NCBI GenBank assembly: GCA_047611425.1
Contig: JBLFWJ010000158.1
Location: 1-7,891, forward strand
Direction: 5' to 3'
DNA from: JBLFWJ01 sp047611425
Lineage (GTDB): Bacteria > Bacteroidota > Bacteroidia > UBA10329
DNA length: 7,891 bases
A program made the translations under genes and the position numbers. Below are positions 1-6,657 of this stretch, piece by piece. Under the pieces are notes generated by a model that saw nothing but the letters and a program-made list of their open reading frames with translations, had not been told where the DNA came from and did not search any database. Positions within the stretch are counted from its first letter, which is position 1. Every line of letters starts with the position of its first letter.

Positions 1-2174
1 TTACCAAATTGCCAAAACAAAACGTGACTGTTTAAGGAGTTGTCTTCAAACCGAACCACGGGGTTAATCGGGTCTGGCTGCTGTGGTGTAAAAGAGAAAT
101 CGGCCACAGGATTCTGATACCCATGTATAGACGTAGAATGAATCGTATCATCTTCACATCCACTTACCGTCCTAACCAGAAGACCGATTTCATAATCGCC
201 CGACTGATCATAGGTGTGAGACGGGTCTTGGGCAGCAGCTTCGATTCCAGTACCAAAATTCCAGTACCAATAATTAATTGGATCACTGGGAAGATTCGTT
301 ATCGATTCGTCATCAAACTGTACCGAACTTGGGACGCAAAATGCTGTGTCGGAAATATCAAAAGCAGCCAATGGGTCCGAGACTCGAACATTCATTGTAT
401 CTCTAAAAACGCAAAGCGTATTTGAGACTTGGATCCAATATGTGCCCGTTGAATCAAATTGATTTGTAGGATCTGATGTACCGTCACTCCACAAATAAGC
501 TTGAGCATTTGGATGGGTAACATCAAATGAAACCGACTCTCCAATGCACAAAAGCGTGTCTTGAAACTCAATGTCAACCATCCTTGGAATAAGAAGAACA
601 TTGATTGAATCAGAAGAAGTACAGTTAGCCGAACTCGCTTCCACCCAATGTTGACCGCCTGTCTGAATGGTAGTTGATGGATCGGTACTTCCATTGCTCC
701 ATGTATACGAGGTTGCGCCAATAGCAGTGGCATTGATCGTTAGTGTTTCTCCCTCACAGATCAAACCATTGGGTGGAATATTCACCTGAAACGATTCAAC
801 ACTTACATTGATGGTATCTCGTCCAATGCAACCATTAAAATCCGCAATAACCCAATACTCACCAGCCGCGGAGACATTTATCGTCTGACTTGTTTGAATC
901 GTAGACCAGAAGTATCCGGCTCCACCGGTACCAGCATCTAATAGGATAGACTGTCCTTGGCAAATTACCGTGTCATTACCAAGATCAATTGGAGCGACTG
1001 CCCCATGAATAATATTCATTGTATCGGAACCGACACACCCGCCTACGGTTACTTGAACCCAATGTTGACCCTCAGTACCGGCTTGGATAGTCTGGGTAGT
1101 TTCGGTGGTTGACCAGAGGTACGTGGCACCAGGAATGCCAGTATCCAACGTTATTAGCGCACCCACACAAATGGTTGTATCCGGTCCGAGGTCCACCACC
1201 GGTGGTGGTACAACTTGAACTATAATTGTATCGGAGCCACCTGACCCTGCCGAGGCAACATACGATGTGGTAACAACCGGAGAAACGAGTAAAGTGTCGG
1301 CATTAGTAAGCACAATTGGACTTCCTAATTCCGTCCAGATTAAATCACTGCAGCTAATCGCAGATGTGACAAGAGTAGCTTGATTTCCAGGGCAAATGAT
1401 TGTATCCCCGGTAATCTGAAGTCCAGAACCGCTCTCCACGATAAAAGGGTCGTCTACCAGATAAAAAGCGGCACTGGCAACAAGCGCACATCCAGATGTG
1501 GAACCTCCTGTATCAAAAATATTCAGATCAGCGTTGTCTCGGAAAACACCTATAGCCAAATGATCTTCCCCTCCAACTGCAGTGTAGGTTCCCGAAATCA
1601 ACGTCCACACGGTAACGTCATCGATATAACCGGATTCCAATGTCGGGGTCAAAAGAATGGGCTGATTTACAGCTTGGTTATGGGCCCCAACTTGAATATT
1701 CATTCCTATCAGGTCGATGAAATATCTATTTAGTTCAGCCGGACGGACGTAAAATCCGATATCGTACGTCACGCCTGCAACCAGCGGTGTTACTAATTCT
1801 ACTTCGGCATATTCTCGGCAATTTGGGCAAGCCGTATAATATCCCATTATACCAACGTAACCGTCACCCGAAAAGGCCGGAGTGTTTCCGGTAAAATTAT
1901 CTGGAACACTAACGTTCCCGCACCCTGTACCAACACTTCCATTGCATGCATGAAAAAGGTCTGTACTGGTTATGGATCCGGTAGGGTTTTGCCAAGGGGC
2001 TGCATTACTTATCCCACTTTGTGCGGCAGGACACGGAGCAACTGTTTCAAAACAGGGGTTCGGAATCAGGTTCTGTCCTTGGCCGCTAAAGGCAAAAAAC
2101 ATCATTACTGAAATAGTAATGAGACAATTAATAATGGCGGTTAAAGGATTGATTTTGCAAATGTACTGTATCAA
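1..2174 (-). CDS. Secreted multidomain PKD/Ig-like repeat surface protein (3' part beyond window)
   Basis: The minus-strand frame stays open from an in-frame TGA at 2211-2213 to the window edge, so at least 724 residues are present and the C-terminus is missing. Just after the start is a signal peptide (CKINPLTAIINCLITISV, then MMFFAFSGQGQ). A beta-rich N-terminal module follows at about 1420-2070, containing NLIPNPCFE, a W-x-N-P-T stretch and several Cys. I recognise it as a module common at the front of secreted Bacteroidota proteins. Next come a degenerate and four regular Ig-like repeats (387-1415), then two PKD domains (about 140-371 and 1-110) with WNFG and HTYDQSGDYEI signatures. Family knowledge suggests an adhesin or gliding-type surface protein exported by T9SS, with a sorting domain beyond the window; that is inference. 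Start: the first in-frame ATGs (2105, 2102) cut off most of the signal peptide, so I chose TTG at 2174, but ATT at 2162 or ATG at 2105 are possible. No enzyme motif was seen. Confidence 0.9.
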   Translation of the reverse strand, partial: MIQYICKINPLTAIINCLITISVMMFFAFSGQGQNLIPNPCFETVAPCPAAQSGISNAAPWQNPTGSITSTDLFHACNGSVGTGCGNVSVPDNFTGNTPAFSGDGYVGIMGYYTACPNCREYAEVELVTPLVAGVTYDIGFYVRPAELNRYFIDLIGMNIQVGAHNQAVNQPILLTPTLESGYIDDVTVWTLISGTYTAVGGEDHLAIGVFRDNADLNIFDTGGSTSGCALVASAAFYLVDDPFIVESGSGLQITGDTIICPGNQATLVTSAISCSDLIWTELGSPIVLTNADTLLVSPVVTTSYVASAGSGGSDTIIVQVVPPPVVDLGPDTTICVGALITLDTGIPGATYLWSTTETTQTIQAGTEGQHWVQVTVGGCVGSDTMNIIHGAVAPIDLGNDTVICQGQSILLDAGTGGAGYFWSTIQTSQTINVSAAGEYWVIADFNGCIGRDTINVSVESFQVNIPPNGLICEGETLTINATAIGATSYTWSNGSTDPSTTIQTGGQHWVEASSANCTSSDSINVLLIPRMVDIEFQDTLLCIGESVSFDVTHPNAQAYLWSDGTSDPTNQFDSTGTYWIQVSNTLCVFRDTMNVRVSDPLAAFDISDTAFCVPSSVQFDDESITNLPSDPINYWYWNFGTGIEAAAQDPSHTYDQSGDYEIGLLVRTVSGCEDDTIHSTSIHGYQNPVADFSFTPQQPDPINPVVRFEDNSLNSHVLFWQFG
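387..1415 (-). repeat. Five tandem Ig-like protein repeats in the surface protein
   Basis: Repeats read 1415-1218 (degenerate), 1193-1011, 986-804, 782-597 and 575-387. Unit starts lie 74, 69, 68 and 69 codons apart, and the first PKD domain begins 68 codons after the last unit. The four regular units share a plan: D-L-G-x-D-T, I-C-x-G, a central W-S (Y-L-W-S, Y-F-W-S, Y-T-W-S, Y-L-W-S), then G-x-x-W-V-x-V, a second Cys, and a closing D-T-x-N-V/I. Each regular unit therefore has two conserved Cys, which could form an intra-domain disulfide after export. The DNA copies have diverged, so this is an old protein repeat and not a recent DNA duplication. Confidence 0.85.
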
Positions 2175-2203
2175 AATATTGTGCAAGAAATCCTTGCGTA
2201 CAA
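2172..2203 (-). promoter_or_regulatory. Possible Bacteroidota-type promoter for the surface protein gene
   Basis: On the minus strand a TTG (2203-2201) stands 22 bases before TATTTTG (2178-2172). This is one spacer base short of the Bacteroidota -7 consensus TAnnTTTG, with a -33-like TTG at acceptable distance. A small dyad GCAAG/CTTGC (2183-2197) lies between them. The call conflicts with using TTG at 2174 as the start codon: if this is the promoter, translation must begin farther downstream (ATT 2162 or ATG 2105). Weak, by-eye match. Confidence 0.22.
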
Positions 2204-2300
2204 CCTTTAGTCATGGCTCAATATTTAAATCACAGACCATTATTTAGAGTGACTTTTGGTGCTCGTTAAAGCAGCTAACTTTACGGTCCAATCCAGCGTC

Positions 2301-4163
2301 ATGAAGAACATTTACTCCCTCCTTCTATTATCTCTAATCGCATTTTATTCGGCAAATGCTCAAACAAATAAGGTACTTCTAATCGGGATTGATGGATGTA
2401 GACCAGATGCTTTGCAAGCGGCAAACACGCCAAATTTGGATGCGTTGATGGCCAATGGATCTTACACATTTGATGCAATGAATGACGGCATCACTATTAG
2501 TGGCCCTGGCTGGGGTTCCTTGCTTACGGGTGTTTGGCCGACTAAACATGGCATTACCGACAATGCCTTCTTGGGATATGATATTCTCACTTATCCTCAT
2601 CTATTCAGACGGATTGAAGAATATGACCCAAGCTTGAATACGGTCTCTGTATGCCAATGGAGTCCAATCAACATTTTCATCGCTTCAACGGCCGCTGATG
2701 TGATTGTTAATGTTGCTGATCATTCAACTTACGTTGAGGACGAGGCTGTGAATCAACTTTCTACTGGTGACCCAGATGCACTGTTCCTCCACTTTGATGA
2801 CGTGGATCATGCTGGACATGGATCAGGTTTTACACCAGACAATCCTAATTACATAACGGCCATCGAAACCGTTGACAATTCAATTGGAGGCGTTTTAACA
2901 GCACTTTACAATCGTCCGAATTATGCGAATGAGAATTGGGCGATCATCGTATCAACAGATCATGGTGGGATTGGTACGAGCCATGGTGGGACAACTTTCC
3001 AAGAACGAAACATATTTATGATCGTTAGTGGAGACAGCATCCCAAACCAGCAAATTTTTGCGGATAGTGCATTGGTTACTCTTCCTCCAGTAGCGAATTG
3101 TTTTGGAGATTCGGTTCAACTTTATTTCGATGGATCGGACGCTGTCAATACTGCGGTCAACTCAGCGTTTGACTTTGGTGCCAATCAAGACTTTACGGTA
3201 GAATGTCGAGTTAGAACTTCCTTCAGTGGAGATGTGGCAATTGTTACTGACAAAGACTGGGACTCTGGAAATAACGAAGGATGGGTATTCTCATTCAACG
3301 TTGGGGGCGGCCCTTGGAAAGTGAACGTTGGGGACGGGTCTGATCGGGTAGATCTTGAAGGTGGAATAATTGACGACAACGAATGGCACACGCTTTCAGC
3401 AACCTTTGATAGAGACGGTGACCTTACGATCTACGAAGATGGAACTGAAGTAGCTTCTGGTTCCCTTGGTGCCATTGGCGACATCAACACATCTTACCCT
3501 ATTTCCTTTGGAGCCGATGGGGATGGTGGTTACGGGTACACCGGTCATATTGCAGAAGTGCGTGTATTCAATGGGCTGGTATCTGGCTCTGATATCAATG
3601 CTTGGAAATGCACCGCTTTGACAAATGCTCATTCTAATTACGCTGATCTAATCGGATACTGGCGGTCTGTCGATGGTGGTAGTTCAACCTCAATTTTCGA
3701 TTCAAGCCCTACTCAGGCAAATGGAACCATTGATGGTGCTTCTTGGGAGAATGCCGCGGACACCATTTTTGAATCGCAATTCGACTATTCAAACACACCA
3801 AAGCAAGTTGACTATATGGTAAGTGCTTTGGAACACTTGTGCATTCCTATCAACCCAGCTTGGAATTTAGATGGAAATGTATTCGGTACAAGTTGCAGTC
3901 AGACAGTTGGAATTGAGTCTACTGAAAGTGATAATAAATTCTCTATTCGAACAAATGAGTTGCTTGAAACAATTGAAATTAATTCTGAAGAATCAGCCGT
4001 CTTTAACTTGATTGATCAACAAGGAAGAACTATTAAATCTGAGATTATCCAAAGCGCGCATACCGCTTCTTTCTCAACAGCTAACTTGAGCACAGGGGTT
4101 TACTTTGGCCAGCTTGTTTTTAATGATGGGTCAACTTCTGGAACAAAACTGTTCTTGCGTTAA
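2301..4163 (+). CDS. Secreted phosphodiesterase/alkaline-phosphatase-fold enzyme with inserted LamG domain and T9SS sorting domain
   Basis: 620 residues from ATG 2301, chosen because it opens a clean signal peptide (Lys, then LLLLSLIAFYSANAQ). The frame also extends upstream to a TTG at 2256, but that would bury the signal. The catalytic fold is of the alkaline phosphatase/nucleotide pyrophosphatase superfamily. D31 lies in IGIDGCRPD. S67 in TISGPGWGSLLTG is the likely nucleophile, in the position of Thr in NPPs. D169 and H173 lie in DHAGH, D220-H221 in STDHGG, and H228 is the last metal ligand, so a complete two-metal set is visible. Residues about 271-480 form a LamG/concanavalin-like domain ending in an IGYWR segment. 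The last catalytic strand-helix (PKQVDYMVSALEHL...AWNLDG, about 500-525) follows it, so LamG is inserted within the enzyme. Residues about 538-620 form a type A T9SS sorting domain (STGVYFGQL...GTKLFLR). The protein is probably exported and surface-bound or released. Substrate unknown: phosphomonoester, phosphodiester or nucleotide are all possible. Confidence 0.9.
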   Translation: MKNIYSLLLLSLIAFYSANAQTNKVLLIGIDGCRPDALQAANTPNLDALMANGSYTFDAMNDGITISGPGWGSLLTGVWPTKHGITDNAFLGYDILTYPHLFRRIEEYDPSLNTVSVCQWSPINIFIASTAADVIVNVADHSTYVEDEAVNQLSTGDPDALFLHFDDVDHAGHGSGFTPDNPNYITAIETVDNSIGGVLTALYNRPNYANENWAIIVSTDHGGIGTSHGGTTFQERNIFMIVSGDSIPNQQIFADSALVTLPPVANCFGDSVQLYFDGSDAVNTAVNSAFDFGANQDFTVECRVRTSFSGDVAIVTDKDWDSGNNEGWVFSFNVGGGPWKVNVGDGSDRVDLEGGIIDDNEWHTLSATFDRDGDLTIYEDGTEVASGSLGAIGDINTSYPISFGADGDGGYGYTGHIAEVRVFNGLVSGSDINAWKCTALTNAHSNYADLIGYWRSVDGGSSTSIFDSSPTQANGTIDGASWENAADTIFESQFDYSNTPKQVDYMVSALEHLCIPINPAWNLDGNVFGTSCSQTVGIESTESDNKFSIRTNELLETIEINSEESAVFNLIDQQGRTIKSEIIQSAHTASFSTANLSTGVYFGQLVFNDGSTSGTKLFLR

Positions 4164-4801
4164 TCCTTGGCTTTGGCTCTTTTCTTTTTGATCTTCTTAA
4201 AAACGTCTCCCAATTTCACTTTGAACTTGACCTGATAATAGGGTGAGGTAAATTGATCTTTCATGTTCTTGTTTTCCAAGAGCACTATCCGATATCCAAG
4301 ACCTACTCCAAAGCCAAACCACTTTGCAAACATGTAGTTTGTGTTCAGACCAAAGAGCGTAAGTAGATTCATCCCCTTACCAATTTGCTTTTGTTGATCA
4401 TTCCGGTAGAACGAATTGCCAAAGCCAATTTCTACTGGGGCCGAGAACTCCCATCCTCCCTCCGTATAGAACTCATATTCTGCATATACCGACCAATACC
4501 TAAAGCGAGGCTGAGCTTTTTGGGTGGTCGAGACGTAATCGTCAGCATCGAACAAATGAGAGAAGTATCGACTTTGCAACCAACTGTATCCGAAGCCAAA
4601 CTTCATTTTCCGATCAAGATCGAAACCTGCTTTCACACCCCAGAAGAAGACATACTCGGTATTTGAAAATGAATTTCTACTCTCAAATTTCAAATCAAGT
4701 TTAACCCGTTTCTTGATTTTTTGGACCTTTCCTTCCTGCGCCTGTAGATTACTAGATACTACGAGCAAGAAAGTCAGAAGTATAATCCGATGAAGCTTCA
4801 T
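4160..4801 (-). CDS. Predicted small outer-membrane beta-barrel protein, function unknown
   Basis: 213 residues. The start at 4801 gives a signal peptide (MKLHRIILLTFLLVVSSNLQ, then AQ). The mature part alternates polar and hydrophobic/aromatic residues in short segments divided by turns: WGVKAGFDLDRKMKFGFGYSW, then WSVYAEYEFYTEGGWEFSAPVEIGFG, FGLNTNYMFAKWFGFGVGLGY and FTSPYYQVKFKVKL. That suits a barrel of about 8 strands, as in small Bacteroidota outer-membrane proteins. I do not recognise a specific family. The end is odd: after the last strand comes a lysine-rich tail (KKIKKKRAKAKD) that would presumably lie in the periplasm, and the N-terminus after the signal is also basic (KVQKIKKRVK). 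The start is 8 bases after the U-tract of the ctaD terminator, and the stop overlaps the stop of the convergent phosphatase by 4 bases. It is therefore probably expressed separately from the oxidase genes or only by readthrough. Confidence 0.8.
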   Translation of the reverse strand: MKLHRIILLTFLLVVSSNLQAQEGKVQKIKKRVKLDLKFESRNSFSNTEYVFFWGVKAGFDLDRKMKFGFGYSWLQSRYFSHLFDADDYVSTTQKAQPRFRYWSVYAEYEFYTEGGWEFSAPVEIGFGNSFYRNDQQKQIGKGMNLLTLFGLNTNYMFAKWFGFGVGLGYRIVLLENKNMKDQFTSPYYQVKFKVKLGDVFKKIKKKRAKAKD

Positions 4802-4809
4802 TTTAGGTC

Positions 4810-4841
4810 AAAAAAAATGTCCTTACGAAGAAGGACATTTT
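4810..4841 (-). terminator. Intrinsic terminator after ctaD
   Basis: A perfect 11-bp inverted repeat (4814-4824 with 4831-4841) encloses a 6-base loop, CTTCGT on the minus strand. On that strand the stem is followed by eight T in all (4817-4810; the first four pair in the stem). It lies 20 bases after the ctaD stop codon and ends the actF-coxB-ctaD transcription direction. On the plus strand the T-run is short, so it is mainly a minus-strand terminator. Confidence 0.88.
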
Positions 4842-4860
4842 CAATTTATTCAAAGTTAGA

Positions 4861-6621
4861 TCAATGATCCTCTTCACCTTCGGCAAGCGGAACATCTTGT
4901 AGTACGAAGTCTTCTTCTTGTCCAGGTTTAGAATAATCATACGCCCATCGATGTACAGTAGGAATTGCTCCTGGCCAGTTTCCGTGACCTGGATTAACAG
5001 GTGTGGTCCATTCAAGGGTATTTGCTTTCCATGGATTCATGTCAACAATTGAACCTCTATAGATACTGTAGAAGAAATTGAAAGCAAAGACACACTGGGC
5101 AATACCGCCTAAGAATGCAAATACACTCATCAATTCATTTACCTCTACAAACTGATCAAATAATGGGAATTCAGTGTTGTTGTAATACCGTCTTGGCACA
5201 CCACTTAGACCCATAAAGTGCATTGGGAAGAATACCCCATACATACTTACTATGGTCATCCAGAAGTGAGCATAACCCAACTGTTTGTTCATCCTACGAC
5301 CATACATTTTCGGGAACCAATGATAAACACCAGCAAACATTCCGAAGATTGCCGAAGCACCCATCACAATATGGAAGTGACCTACAACGAAATACGTATC
5401 GTGAATATTGATGTCCAATGCTGAGTCACCAAGGATAATTCCGGTCAATCCTCCAGTAATGAAAGTTGAAACAAGTCCCATGGCAAACAACATTGCAGGG
5501 GTAAACCGAATGTTTCCTTTCCATAAAGTTGTTAGGTAGTTGAACACTTTTACCGCAGACGGAATTGCTACCAAAAGCGTTGTGAACGTAAATACAGACC
5601 CAAGGAATGGGTTCATACCTGTGATGAACATATGGTGTCCCCAAACAATAAACGACAGGAATGCAATTGCCATCATGGATCCAACCATGGCCTTGTAACC
5701 GAAAATTGGTTTACGCGAGTTAATCGCAACAACCTCAGATGTAATACCCAATGCAGGCAGTAGAATAATGTAAACCTCAGGGTGCCCTAGGAACCAGAAT
5801 AAGTGCTCGAAAAGAATCGGGCTACCACCGGAGAACTCCAGCGCTTCACCTCCAATGAAAATATCGGAGAGATAGAAACTCGTACCGAAACTTCGGTCGA
5901 ATATCAGGAGCAAAGCACAAGAAAGAAGAACTGGGAAAGAAAGCACACCGAGAATAGCTGTGATCAAAAGGGCCCAAATTGACAAAGGCAATCTTGTCAT
6001 TGACATTCCCTTTGTTCTCAAATTCACGATTGTTACGATGTAGTTCAATCCGCCAAGCAAAGACGAAACGATGAACAACGACATACTCACGAGCCAAAGC
6101 GTCATACCAATTCCAGACCCTGGAATGGCCTGAGGCAAAGCACTTAATGGTGGGTAGATTGTCCATCCGGCAGAAGCAGGACCAGTCTCAACAAACAATG
6201 AGATGGTCATGATTAATGATGATGCAAAGAAGAACCAGTAAGACAACATGTTTAGGAAACCTGAGGCCATATCACGTGCTCCAATCTGCAATGGAATAAG
6301 CAAGTTCGCAAACGTTCCGCTCAATCCTCCTGTCAGTACCATAAAAACCAGAATCGTTCCGTGAATAGTGACAAGGGCTAGGTACATGTTCGGGTCAAGT
6401 ACTCCACCTGGAGCCCAATCGCCAAGAATTGTTTCGAGAAACGGGAATGATTCTCCTGGCCAACCAAGTTGTAACCTGAAAATCATTGATAAACCCATAC
6501 CAATGAATCCCATGATGATCGCAGTAATAAGAAACTGCTTGGAGATCATCTTGTGATCCATACTGAAGACGTACTTGCTTATGAAAGTCTCTTCGTGATG
6601 ATCGTGAGAATGGTCAGACAT
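4861..6621 (-). CDS. ctaD: Cytochrome c oxidase subunit I (A1-type haem-copper oxidase)
   Basis: 586 residues, an integral inner-membrane protein with about 12 transmembrane helices that reduces O2 to water and pumps protons. Haem a ligands are H87 (VTIHGT) and H417; the haem a3 ligand is H415 (GHFHIV). CuB ligands are H280, H329 and H330 (WGHHMF), with the expected His-Tyr cross-link pair H280/Y284 in GHPEVY. E282 in that motif marks the A1 subfamily. D-pathway D117 (GARDM) with N124 and K-pathway K358 (SAVKVF) are present, so both proton routes look intact. The N-terminus is His-rich (HSHDHHEE) and the C-terminal tail is acidic; both occur in Bacteroidota homologues as I recall. ATG 6621 is 36 bases after the coxB stop, so the two genes are almost certainly co-transcribed. 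No Shine-Dalgarno site is evident. No subunit III or IV gene follows; transcription ends at the hairpin at 4810-4841. Confidence 0.98.
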   Translation of the reverse strand: MSDHSHDHHEETFISKYVFSMDHKMISKQFLITAIIMGFIGMGLSMIFRLQLGWPGESFPFLETILGDWAPGGVLDPNMYLALVTIHGTILVFMVLTGGLSGTFANLLIPLQIGARDMASGFLNMLSYWFFFASSLIMTISLFVETGPASAGWTIYPPLSALPQAIPGSGIGMTLWLVSMSLFIVSSLLGGLNYIVTIVNLRTKGMSMTRLPLSIWALLITAILGVLSFPVLLSCALLLIFDRSFGTSFYLSDIFIGGEALEFSGGSPILFEHLFWFLGHPEVYIILLPALGITSEVVAINSRKPIFGYKAMVGSMMAIAFLSFIVWGHHMFITGMNPFLGSVFTFTTLLVAIPSAVKVFNYLTTLWKGNIRFTPAMLFAMGLVSTFITGGLTGIILGDSALDINIHDTYFVVGHFHIVMGASAIFGMFAGVYHWFPKMYGRRMNKQLGYAHFWMTIVSMYGVFFPMHFMGLSGVPRRYYNNTEFPLFDQFVEVNELMSVFAFLGGIAQCVFAFNFFYSIYRGSIVDMNPWKANTLEWTTPVNPGHGNWPGAIPTVHRWAYDYSKPGQEEDFVLQDVPLAEGEEDH

Positions 6622-6657
6622 ATCTATGCTAATTCTTAGGTACTAAATAAGTTGATC

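Noticed and set aside
245..270. Direct repeat TTCCAGTACCAA, two copies 14 bases apart
   Set aside because: It sits in the PKD core coding for a Tyr/Trp-rich strand (YWYWNFGTG). The period is not a multiple of three, so it is not a protein repeat, and only two copies exist.
1193..1208. Perfect 16-base palindrome CCACCACCGGTGGTGG
   Set aside because: It lies inside the surface protein gene and encodes the PPPVV linker before a repeat. Repeated CCA/CCG and GTG codons explain it. No loop, T-run or other copy was seen.
1380..2247. Plus-strand open frames opposite the surface protein (1380-1733 and 1972-2247)
   Set aside because: They lack family features and lie antisense to a clearly coding frame with recognisable domains. 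The second also runs into the divergent spacer without a signal or domain.
2251..2258. GACTTTTG as a -7 promoter element for the phosphatase gene
   Set aside because: Seven of eight fit TAnnTTTG, but no TTG lies at the proper distance upstream, so the evidence is too weak for a feature.
4803..5015. Minus-strand 70-residue frame across the ctaD end and terminator
   Set aside because: It is a shifted frame of ctaD that reads through the terminator hairpin; it has no signal peptide or domain.
5846..6166. Minus-strand 106-residue frame inside ctaD
   Set aside because: It is an out-of-frame shadow of subunit I, whose own frame carries all catalytic residues without interruption.
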